From GCA-002841655 sp964446775 (lineage in GTDB: Bacteria; Patescibacteriota; Patescibacteriia; Patescibacteriales; UBA12465), in the NCBI GenBank assembly GCA_964446775.1, contig CAYURA010000042.1, forward strand, positions 1 through 5,466: a stretch of 5,466 bases of DNA, in the 5' to 3' direction. The translations under genes and the position numbers were made by a program. A model generated the notes under the pieces. That model had not been told where the DNA came from, made no database searches, and saw only the letters and a program-made list of their open reading frames with translations. How positions within the stretch are numbered: position 1 is the first letter of the stretch; each line of letters opens with the position of its first letter. Positions 1-5,421 of this stretch are shown here, one piece after another.

Positions 1-13
1 AATAAACTTTCCT

Positions 14-352
14 CTATTTCTTAGTTGCTATTTCAAATAAATATTGAATAATAGTTAGGAGTAGGCTAAAGAGAAGTGCATTAAGGAAACTACCAACCGT
101 AAACCCTTTAACAATAGTAGAGGTGAACCAAACCATCAGTGCATTAATAACAAAGGTAAAGAGACCAAGAGTTAATAAATTAACTGGTAGGGTCAAGAGT
201 AAAAGAATCGGTTTAACAACTAAATTTAGCAAACCAAGAACTAAAGAAATAATTAACGCCGTCCATAAACTAGCCACCACTACACCAGGGATTAAATAAG
301 CGGAAATAATGATAGATAAGGCTGACAAAAGCCATTTAATGATTATAGACAT
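14..352 (-). CDS. YvlD-like four-helix membrane protein (phage holin family 4 superfamily)
   Basis: This is a 112-residue, almost wholly hydrophobic protein with four predicted membrane helices, near residues 3-22, 28-46, 50-76 and 86-106. The centre carries the family signature: GLLNLVVKP at 40-48, then TLPVN at 54-58, LTLGLF at 60-65 and a conserved Asn70. This pattern and length match the YvlD / phage holin family 4 superfamily (Pfam PF04020). Despite the name, these are usually chromosomal inner-membrane proteins of unknown role, linked in some Bacilli to envelope stress operons. No lysis genes lie nearby, so a phage function is unlikely. The stop is TAG at 14-16. The ATG at 350-352 is the natural start because the first helix begins directly after it. 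It lies 48 bases downstream of the preceding gene. No Shine-Dalgarno sequence is visible. Family assignment is firm; function is unknown. Confidence 0.9.
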   Translation of the reverse strand: MSIIIKWLLSALSIIISAYLIPGVVVASLWTALIISLVLGLLNLVVKPILLLLTLPVNLLTLGLFTFVINALMVWFTSTIVKGFTVGSFLNALLFSLLLTIIQYLFEIATKK

Positions 353-400
353 ATATTTTTATGTTTATTTTTAATAGATTAATAAAAAATTAATTTAAGA

Positions 401-1063
401 CTAAAAAGAATCAACTATAAGTAAAGAGTCAATCAACTCATCTAAATTTAATGATTTTCTTTCTGCTTCACAAGCCTTTTTTTGAGGATTATCAAAATTT
501 TGACAATTTACCTCTTGAACTGTGGTTTTAATTGTAATTAAATAATTATTGATTAAAGTCGTATAATTATAATCCGTGTAGACTGATCCAGCCGCACCTT
601 CACTTTGAGACTCAATACAGTATAGGCGATCATTTAAGACAGCGCTTCTTTTCATATGACCAATAACTGCTGGATCATCTAATTCCTGACAGATATGCTG
701 ATAATCATAAGCGACTTTTTTTAATTCTAGGTTTAAATTTTGAAAAGACGTATAGGGCCAATCTGATGCTTGGATGCTGTTAAGCTTAAGCGAATCTAGT
801 TCCATACGGTCTCCTGGATTAATAATTGGTTCATTTGTGCTAATATCACGAATAAATATTCGTCCATCAGCAGTACGACACTGTTCTGGATATGTTTCCA
901 TTATCTCGTTCCCAGCTGCTACACAGTCAGTAAAAGACCTAATTGCAAAATCAACTGGAAGGCAATCATTCCGCTTAGTTAGCACCATATTAGCGAAAAG
1001 GAGAGATAGAGAGACCAGAAGAGCTAAAGACAAAGCGATTATTAGGTAATAATGTTTTTTCAT
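401..1063 (-). CDS. Membrane-anchored extracytoplasmic protein, cysteine-containing, unknown function
   Basis: The 220-residue product begins with a short basic tip (MKKH) and one hydrophobic helix at about 6-28. There is no lipobox cysteine, so it is probably an uncleaved N-terminal anchor or a signal peptide with the rest outside the cytoplasm. Seven cysteines follow, at 34, 47, 62, 125, 149, 187 and 198, which suggests disulfides. Residues 44-71 form a compact motif, FTDCVAAGNEIMETYPEQC then RTADGRIF. I recognise this as a short module recurring in hypothetical envelope proteins of Patescibacteria and other microbes, but I know no function for it. The remaining ~150 residues match nothing I know; the C-terminus (CQNFDNPQKKACEAERKSL, 187-205) is a charged helix with two cysteines. 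The start lies 11 bases after the dehydrogenase stop, so the two are probably co-transcribed. No ribosome binding site is visible. Confidence 0.82.
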   Translation of the reverse strand: MKKHYYLIIALSLALLVSLSLLFANMVLTKRNDCLPVDFAIRSFTDCVAAGNEIMETYPEQCRTADGRIFIRDISTNEPIINPGDRMELDSLKLNSIQASDWPYTSFQNLNLELKKVAYDYQHICQELDDPAVIGHMKRSAVLNDRLYCIESQSEGAAGSVYTDYNYTTLINNYLITIKTTVQEVNCQNFDNPQKKACEAERKSLNLDELIDSLLIVDSF

Positions 1064-1074
1064 AGAAGTTATTT

Positions 1075-2019
1075 TTAAAGTTTCTTGATATTGTCTAACA
1101 TTATCTGTGATATTTTATCTAAATCAAATTCGGGCTGCCAAGACCAATCAAGCTTTGCTTGCGAATCATCAATTGTTCTCGGCCAAGAATCAGCAATTTT
1201 TTGCCGTTCATCAGGACTAAAACTAGCTTGAAAGCCAGGCATATATTTAGCCACATTATCAGCTAATTCTCGAGCGGAAAAACTAACCGCGCTTAGATTA
1301 TAGGCAGTCCTCACTGTTATTTTTTCCTTTTTAGCAGCCATTAACTCTATCGTGGCCCGCACCGCATCATCCATATACATCATCGGCAAGACTGTTTCTT
1401 CATTAACAAAAAAATCATAAGTATTTTGTTTAATAGCATCAAAATAGACCGCCACAGCATAATCAGTGGTGCCACCACCAGGAAGAGTTTTCCAAGATAT
1501 AATTCCCGGATAACGCAAACTTCTAACATCTAAACCATATTTTACAAAATAATATTGACACAATAATTCTCCAGCCACTTTAGTAACGCCATAAATTGTA
1601 GTTGGCTCTAACACAGTCCTTTGAGGAGTGTCCATTAATGGCGTGGTCAGTCCAAAAGCGGCGATAGAACTAGGCCAAAATACTTGATTAATTCCATACT
1701 CTAGCGCTAAATCTAAAACATTCTTTAAACTATTCATGTTAACATCCCAAGCTAAGTCGGGTTTTTTCTCACCAACAGCTGATAGGATCCCAACTAAGTG
1801 ATAAATAATATTAATTTGATATTTTTCAATCAAGCCGCGTAATTGTTCCTTATCCCTAATGTCTGCCATTTCAAATGGTCCTGCTTGACGAAAAGCTTCA
1901 TCTGGTTCTTTGTGATGCCCAACCGCCACAACATTCTCAGCTCCATTAATTTCTCGCAATCGAGGAATAAGCTCTGAACCAATTTGCCCTAGGGCGCCAG
2001 TAACAAGTATTTTAGACAT
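1075..2019 (-). CDS. tdh: L-threonine 3-dehydrogenase, SDR (epimerase-like) type
   Basis: This enzyme should oxidise L-threonine with NAD(P)+ to 2-amino-3-oxobutanoate in the cytoplasm. The product is then cleaved to glycine plus acetyl-CoA or decays to aminoacetone. The 314-residue length is normal for the extended short-chain dehydrogenase form of threonine dehydrogenase, which is unrelated to the zinc enzyme of E. coli. Visible features are the Rossmann loop TGALGQIG (7-14), active-site serines in PSSIAAFG (116-123), the YxxxK pair Tyr143/Lys147, and family-specific blocks: RSLRYPGIISWKTLPGGGTT (166-185), LPMMYMDDAVRATIELM (211-227) and RQKIADSWPRTIDDSQAKLD (272-291). These blocks separate it from general sugar epimerases. 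The usual acidic residue after strand 2 is absent (VVAVGHHKEP, 30-39), so cofactor preference is uncertain. No 2-amino-3-ketobutyrate CoA ligase gene is present in the window. The gene lies 46 bases after the alkyltransferase and 11 bases before the envelope protein. Start ATG 2017-2019, chosen because the Rossmann strand follows at once. Confidence 0.92.
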   Translation of the reverse strand: MSKILVTGALGQIGSELIPRLREINGAENVVAVGHHKEPDEAFRQAGPFEMADIRDKEQLRGLIEKYQINIIYHLVGILSAVGEKKPDLAWDVNMNSLKNVLDLALEYGINQVFWPSSIAAFGLTTPLMDTPQRTVLEPTTIYGVTKVAGELLCQYYFVKYGLDVRSLRYPGIISWKTLPGGGTTDYAVAVYFDAIKQNTYDFFVNEETVLPMMYMDDAVRATIELMAAKKEKITVRTAYNLSAVSFSARELADNVAKYMPGFQASFSPDERQKIADSWPRTIDDSQAKLDWSWQPEFDLDKISQIMLDNIKKL

Positions 2020-2065
2020 ATATAATAATAGTAGTAATTAATTAGTTAATAAATAAACAGTTAAT

Positions 2066-2386
2066 TTAAAATTTAAATAATTTTTCTTGAAAATCCACTA
2101 TCTGATCATTAGAGATAATGATTCCCTCTTCTTTAAGTAGAGCCATCTTTTTCTTTTTGCCAAAAGCATATTCACCTAAACGCCCCGTGGAATAAACAAC
2201 TCGATGACAAGGCACAAGTGGAGCAAAAGGATTCTTATGTAGAGCATTGCCAACCGCACGATAGCTCTTTTCCCTGCCAATTTCTTTCGCAATTTGCGCA
2301 TAAGTACTCACTTTACCCCTCGCAATTTTACTAGTCGCTTGATAGACTAAATCCTCAAAAATACTAAGTTCTTTAGACTGAAGCAT
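2066..2386 (-). CDS. Minimal O6-alkylguanine-DNA alkyltransferase (MGMT/Ogt family)
   Basis: The protein repairs O6-alkylguanine by irreversible transfer of the alkyl group to its own cysteine. At 106 residues it consists only of the DNA-binding and active-site domain; the N-terminal domain of the classic ~160-200 residue enzymes is absent. The active site is intact. PCHRVV (59-64) holds nucleophile Cys60. By spacing, Tyr29, Arg43, Asn52, Tyr73 and Glu87 correspond to human MGMT Tyr114, Arg128, Asn137, Tyr158 and Glu172. Arg43 is the base-flipping arginine and Glu87 belongs to the Cys-His-Glu relay. Because the motif is PCHR rather than PWHR, it is a likely true alkyltransferase, not a catalytically dead alkyltransferase-like (ATL) protein. 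Its ATG sits one base after the stop of the PH-domain gene (TAA-T-ATG), so translation is probably coupled. No Shine-Dalgarno sequence is seen. Confidence 0.92.
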   Translation of the reverse strand: MLQSKELSIFEDLVYQATSKIARGKVSTYAQIAKEIGREKSYRAVGNALHKNPFAPLVPCHRVVYSTGRLGEYAFGKKKKMALLKEEGIIISNDQIVDFQEKLFKF

Positions 2387-2387
2387 A

Positions 2388-2885
2388 TTATTTGCTTAGT
2401 TCTCTATTACGATTACGAAAATTGTTAATATAATCAAGCAATTCTTGTGCTTCTTCCCTACTTAAATAAAGGACTCCATCGGCCGTATTAGCTGAGTTAC
2501 CCTTAGTTATTTTAATTTGTGATGGGGCTGATGTCCAGATGCTAACATTAGTAATGCCAAAAATATCCATCAATGGCCCTCTTTTTTGACTTACATTTTC
2601 AATTGATCTCAAAGAAATAGTCCTACTTTTTTTAAATATAATACCATAGTTAATTGTAACATCATTATCTCCTAATAAATAAGTCCAATGATTATAGACT
2701 AAGAGAATCAAACCATAAGCCGGAGCAGCAAATATAATCAACAAAATTAAAAGATTACGCAAAAAATTATCAAAATTAGTCAAAGAAAAAGCAAGGGCCA
2801 ATAAAATAATAGAAAATAGCACTTGGATAAATAAATATTGCTTTAGTTTAGGGTTAAACTTATTCAAGACTCGCTCTTTAATCAT
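2388..2885 (-). CDS. Membrane protein with bacterial PH domain (bPH2, YdbS/YdbT-like)
   Basis: The 165-residue product has a basic cytoplasmic N-terminus, two membrane helices at about 16-35 and 43-64 with a short loop between them, and a soluble domain from about 67 to 155. That domain starts YLLGDNDVTINYGIIFKKSR (69-88), continues TISLRSIENVSQKRGPLMDI (89-108), then FGITNVSIWTSAP, and ends in an amphipathic helix (LSREEAQELLDYINNF, 141-156). This is the arrangement of bacterial PH-domain proteins of Pfam PF03703 (bPH2; YdbS and YdbT are examples). The conserved elements are the switch into TINYGII and the isoleucine/leucine-rich IENV strand. Function in this family is poorly known; a role in membrane organisation or protein association is inferred. 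The gene has a candidate promoter upstream at 2924-2932 and is one base from the alkyltransferase that follows. ATG at 2883-2885; another ATG at 2888-2890 is out of frame. Confidence 0.88.
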   Translation of the reverse strand: MIKERVLNKFNPKLKQYLFIQVLFSIILLALAFSLTNFDNFLRNLLILLIIFAAPAYGLILLVYNHWTYLLGDNDVTINYGIIFKKSRTISLRSIENVSQKRGPLMDIFGITNVSIWTSAPSQIKITKGNSANTADGVLYLSREEAQELLDYINNFRNRNRELSK

Positions 2886-2890
2886 AACAT

Positions 2891-2906
2891 TTAATCGAAT
2901 GATTAA
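2891..2906 (-). other. Small inverted repeat in the leader of the PH-domain gene
   Basis: TTAATC and GATTAA form a perfect 6-bp inverted repeat around a 4-base loop, ending five bases before the ATG at 2885. It could be a weak hairpin over the ribosome entry site or a protein-binding palindrome. With so much A and T a chance occurrence is quite possible. Confidence 0.3.
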
Positions 2907-2923
2907 TTATCAATCTATCTTGT

Positions 2924-2932
2924 AGTATATCA
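2924..2932 (-). promoter_or_regulatory. Candidate extended -10 promoter for the PH-domain gene
   Basis: The minus strand reads TG-A-TATACT: an extended -10 TG at 2932-2931 and a hexamer TATACT at 2929-2924, five of six matches to TATAAT. No good -35 hexamer is found at the usual distance, which is tolerated by extended -10 promoters. Transcription would start near 2917, giving a leader of about 30 bases. This is the only sizeable gap (114 bases) upstream of the gene. Confidence 0.45.
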
Positions 2933-2955
2933 TAATTTTTACTTTTACTCTATAA

Positions 2956-2976
2956 AAGATATTTAGAAGATATTTA
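2956..2976. repeat. Tandem 10-bp direct repeat upstream of the candidate promoter
   Basis: AAGATATTTA occurs at 2956-2965 and again at 2967-2976, a period of 11 bases (about one helical turn). The pair lies just upstream of where a -35 element would be for the promoter at 2924-2932. It could be a binding site for a regulator touching one DNA face twice, or an AT-rich upstream element. The identity is seen; the role is inferred. Confidence 0.5.
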
Positions 2977-2999
2977 ATAATTTAAAATATATCAGCAAA

Positions 3000-4199
3000 C
3001 TAATCAACATTCTCAGTTAAGATAACATATCTTTTAGTGTTCACATTGGTAAATATTAATGAATATTTACCTCCTTCTTTCAACTTTAATCGTAGTCTTA
3101 AGTCTTCAGCCTTAATGCCAAAATGACGACTTAATATATGTGCCCGATCTAAACCTTTATCTTTCACTAGAGATTTTACTCTCCTCATTGAAAATACAGA
3201 ATAGTCTAATATTTTAAAACCTCTAAAAACTCTATTAGGATAAACACCTCTATTATCAGCTGTCAAGAATTCATCATTTCCTAATAGTTTAGATAAATTA
3301 TATAATACTGCCACTTGATCAAGTAAATTAGCTTTAATAATAGCTTTATTTGCTAGGAATAAATATTTTTTTAATTCCAAGCTAGTATCTAGATTAGCTA
3401 TTGGCAGATTATCAGTGAAAGAAATAGTTTTTTTAGCATCTAAAATGCTTGCTCTACGTTTTACGGTTTTAAATTTACCAAACCATAAAAAAGCTCCTTT
3501 ATTGACATTCTCTTCAGAAATAACTTCTATCTCTGGCGAAATAATTAATTGCTTTATCTCATCATAATCAAAAGCGGGGGATATTTTAATACAAATATTA
3601 TCAGTCTGCTCTAATATTTTAGGTAACAGCTCAATTATTTTTGGTCTACTATTAAAAATTGATCTAGTTTTTGTTTGGCCAAACCTGATTCTTTGTGGAT
3701 CAATAATATAAGCTTTGCTAGCCTGAATACTATCTTCAGCCCTAGCCTCAATAAATTCAATATTATCCCTTACTCCATAAACGATTGCATTGTGCTTAGC
3801 ACAAGTTAAATGAAGTTTGTTTATATCAACTGACCTAAGCTGAAAGTATTTAGCTAAAAATATGCTATTAGCACCAAGACCACAAGTTAGGTCAGTTACA
3901 GTGCCATCTCTAATTGTGTCTTTAAAACGCTTAGCAATATATTGCGACATGCTCTCACTACTAGCTTGCTCAAGACTATCGCTAGTAAAAAACATTTTTT
4001 CAGCTTTAGTAAATTTACTGATTGACTTTTTTCTCAGTTTTAATAACGTGGTTAACTCCGATGAAAACAGTGTTCCTTGCTTCGATAACTTAAGCGCTAA
4101 GGCCGGAAGGTCATTAATATTAAGCTGACTATATTTTTCTAATATATTTTTTCCTTCTTGAGAATTAAAGAATTTCACTGATTCAAATTTAAGATCCAT
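3000..4199 (-). CDS. Class I SAM-dependent methyltransferase with C-terminal THUMP-like domain
   Basis: The 399-residue protein has three parts. The N-terminal helical region (1-95) carries KAEKMFFTSDSLEQASSESM (65-84), a block typical of this family. A Rossmann methyltransferase core follows, with SAM-binding motif I DLTCGLGANSIFLA (103-116), the ribose-binding acidic residue Asp125 (SVDINK), ARAED (152-156), the DPQR motif at 167-170, and KISPAFDY (205-212). The C-terminal domain (about 320-399) has FRGFKILDYSVFSMRRVKSL (325-344), FGIKAEDLRLRLKLKEGGKY (360-379) and a final beta strand RYVILTE. This layout matches the SAM methyltransferases with a THUMP-like domain (Pfam PF18096) common in Actinobacteria and Bacteroidetes. 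The THUMP resemblance suggests an RNA substrate, but I know of no assigned target. The DPxR position resembles the catalytic motif region of N-methyltransferases. The gene follows the antiporter terminator, so it needs its own promoter. Stop TAG 3000-3002; no Shine-Dalgarno sequence. Confidence 0.88.
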   Translation of the reverse strand: MDLKFESVKFFNSQEGKNILEKYSQLNINDLPALALKLSKQGTLFSSELTTLLKLRKKSISKFTKAEKMFFTSDSLEQASSESMSQYIAKRFKDTIRDGTVTDLTCGLGANSIFLAKYFQLRSVDINKLHLTCAKHNAIVYGVRDNIEFIEARAEDSIQASKAYIIDPQRIRFGQTKTRSIFNSRPKIIELLPKILEQTDNICIKISPAFDYDEIKQLIISPEIEVISEENVNKGAFLWFGKFKTVKRRASILDAKKTISFTDNLPIANLDTSLELKKYLFLANKAIIKANLLDQVAVLYNLSKLLGNDEFLTADNRGVYPNRVFRGFKILDYSVFSMRRVKSLVKDKGLDRAHILSRHFGIKAEDLRLRLKLKEGGKYSLIFTNVNTKRYVILTENVD

Positions 4200-4215
4200 A
4201 TTTAATTAATTTTAA

Positions 4216-4221
4216 ACTATA
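4216..4221 (-). promoter_or_regulatory. Candidate -10 hexamer for the methyltransferase gene
   Basis: TATAGT (five of six matches to TATAAT) lies 16 bases ahead of the ATG. A promoter is expected between 4200 and 4300 because a terminator precedes this gene. No convincing -35 hexamer is present, and the resulting leader would be only about ten bases. Low confidence in such AT-rich DNA. Confidence 0.3.
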
Positions 4222-4287
4222 ATTTTCAAATTACCAATGAAGCTATCTAAAGACTATTGAACATTTAAAAAATATTATTCAAATTTC

Positions 4288-4326
4288 CAAATAAAACAAA
4301 AACCTTGTGACTTTAAGCCTCAAGGT
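4288..4326 (-). terminator. Intrinsic terminator after the antiporter gene
   Basis: On the minus strand ACCTTG (4326-4321) pairs with CAAGGT (4307-4302). The stem can continue past one A/A mismatch by a short GGCT/AGTC helix with a three-base loop. It is followed directly by TTTTTGTTTTATTT. On the plus strand the hairpin has no T-run after it, so termination acts on minus-strand transcripts. It separates the antiporter from the methyltransferase. Confidence 0.75.
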
Positions 4327-4348
4327 CCAAATCTAATTATTTCTAAAA

Positions 4349-4374
4349 TGTAGTTCCCTAAAGATTAAACTACA
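4349..4374 (-). other. Hairpin overlapping the antiporter stop codon
   Basis: TGTAGTT and AACTACA form a perfect 7-bp stem around a 12-base loop, and one arm contains the TAG stop at 4370-4372. Only a short T-run (TTTT) follows on the minus strand. It is too weak to call a terminator alone, but it lies just ahead of the stronger one and may act as a 3' stability element. Function is inferred. Confidence 0.4.
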
Positions 4375-5323
4375 TCTTACCAACATAAACTTCAAAAGCC
4401 ATACGAAATAAAGCAATTAAAAAAATAATTATTCCCTCACGTCGACTGATTTTCCAACCAGACCGCATGAAAACTAGTAGCAGGATAATTGTAGCCACTA
4501 AAAGTATTACAGAAAAAATAGAGTCAGCGAAACCAAAGATGAATGTCTTGGCCTCAAGAGCAATTGGCGCAATAACCGAGCTAATTCCAATAACCCCAAA
4601 AGTATTAAAAATATCTGAACCAATAACATTACCGATAGAAAGGCCAAACTTCTTTTTGAGCGTGGCAATAATTGAGGTAGCTAATTCTGGCAGACTAGTC
4701 CCCGCTGCCACTATAGTAGCCCCAATTGCCCAAGCAGAGATTTTAAAATATTCAGCAATATAAGTAGCTGAAGAAACGGTAAACTCAGATGATTTTACTA
4801 AAACAAGTAAACTAACAATAAAAATCAAATAATCTTTCCAGGTTCCTGTAGCCGCAGCATCCTCTTGATTAATCTCCACATCTTTTTTAATCCATAGAAA
4901 ACTCAAATAGGAAACTAGGGCAGCTAAAAGCATAATTCCCTCCCACAGAACTATCTTTAAGTCCCACATAAAGAATAGGGCCATTAAAGTAGCTGATAGG
5001 AGGACTAATCCATCACGATAAACCATTTTCTTAGATATTATCTGTGGGGAAATAATAGCCACTAAGCCTAAAATAAAACCTAAATTAAAAATATTAGATC
5101 CAATCACATTACCAATTGATAAGTCGCCTTTTCCTTCTAAAGCAGCAAAAGCAGAAACTGCTATTTCTGGGGCTGAAGTACCTAAAGCAACAATAGTTAA
5201 GCCAATAAACATCTCAGATACATGCCATTTCCTAGCAATTCGGATACTAGCATTAACTAAATAATTAGCTGAAAAACCCAAGAATACTAATGAAGCAACT
5301 AAAATTAAGATCTGCACTGTCAT
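4370..5323 (-). CDS. Calcium/sodium antiporter, YrbG-like (CaCA family)
   Basis: This is an integral membrane cation exchanger, probably exporting Ca2+ in exchange for Na+ or H+. At 317 residues with about ten membrane helices in two inverted halves it has the usual prokaryotic size. Both family alpha repeats are intact. Alpha-1 spans 41-80 with GTSAPE (48-53) and GNVIGSNIFN (71-80). Alpha-2 spans 201-240 with GTSLPE (208-213) and GNVIGSDIFN (231-240). Glu53 and Glu213 match the paired ion-ligating glutamates (Glu54, Glu213) of the Methanocaldococcus exchanger NCX_Mj, and Ser76/Asn80 match Ser77/Asn81. At the position of NCX_Mj Asp240 this protein has Asn240. A hydrophilic loop around 146-162 links the halves. 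It appears monocistronic, with a candidate promoter at 5387-5417 and a terminator at 4288-4326. The ATG at 5321-5323 directly precedes the first helix. Exact ion specificity cannot be read from the sequence. Confidence 0.93.
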   Translation of the reverse strand: MTVQILILVASLVFLGFSANYLVNASIRIARKWHVSEMFIGLTIVALGTSAPEIAVSAFAALEGKGDLSIGNVIGSNIFNLGFILGLVAIISPQIISKKMVYRDGLVLLSATLMALFFMWDLKIVLWEGIMLLAALVSYLSFLWIKKDVEINQEDAAATGTWKDYLIFIVSLLVLVKSSEFTVSSATYIAEYFKISAWAIGATIVAAGTSLPELATSIIATLKKKFGLSIGNVIGSDIFNTFGVIGISSVIAPIALEAKTFIFGFADSIFSVILLVATIILLLVFMRSGWKISRREGIIIFLIALFRMAFEVYVGKM

Positions 5324-5345
5324 AAAATTTTTTATTTATAATATT

Positions 5346-5375
5346 ACTTAATATATTAATACTTAATATATTAAC
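5346..5375. repeat. Tandem 15-bp repeat, each unit containing a 12-bp palindrome
   Basis: ACTTAATATATTAAT at 5346-5360 is followed directly by ACTTAATATATTAAC at 5361-5375; 14 of 15 positions agree. Each contains the perfect palindrome TTAATATATTAA. The pair sits 23 bases upstream of the antiporter ATG. Two adjacent identical palindromes look like paired operator half-sites or a small hairpin array, though slippage in AT-rich DNA could also produce them. Confidence 0.6.
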
Positions 5376-5386
5376 ACCAAGAAATA

Positions 5387-5417
5387 ATAATATCAAGAAA
5401 CAAATTATTAATGTCAA
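5387..5417 (-). promoter_or_regulatory. Candidate promoter for the antiporter gene
   Basis: The minus strand has a perfect -35 hexamer TTGACA (5417-5412) and, 19 bases on, TATTAT (5392-5387) preceded by TG-A, an extended -10. GATATT (5394-5389) gives a 17-base spacer but a poorer hexamer. Transcription would start near 5380, placing the tandem palindromes at 5346-5375 in the leader. The -35 overlaps one unit of the AATGTCA repeats. Confidence 0.45.
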
Positions 5418-5421
5418 TTAC

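Noticed and set aside
14..352. Prophage lysis gene, on the basis of the holin family name
   Set aside because: The family is mostly chromosomal, and no endolysin, structural or integrase gene is in the window.
378..394. ATTAAT-AAAAA-ATTAAT inverted repeat after the envelope-protein gene, as a terminator
   Set aside because: The stem is entirely A-T and six pairs long, which is too weak; such repeats are expected by chance in this composition.
774..1049. Plus-strand open frame of 91 codons
   Set aside because: It lies wholly inside the envelope-protein gene on the other strand, and its translation resembles no protein family. It is a shadow frame.
1075..2019. UDP-glucose 4-epimerase or other sugar-nucleotide epimerase
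   Set aside because: The SDR fold is shared, but the blocks SWKTLPGGGTTDYA, LPMMYMDDA and RQKIADSWP are specific to threonine dehydrogenases.
2020..2065. Promoter with TATTAT just before the dehydrogenase ATG, giving a leaderless transcript
   Set aside because: The hexamer would put the start at the ATG itself, but no -35 is recognisable and the whole gap is A/T-rich, so it cannot be told from background.
3862..4128. Plus-strand open frame of 88 codons
   Set aside because: It is opposite the SAM-binding region of the methyltransferase, whose motifs are clear. There is no independent support for it.
4467..4763. Plus-strand open frame of 98 codons
   Set aside because: It is opposite the second alpha repeat of the antiporter. 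Its composition is that of a reverse-complement shadow.
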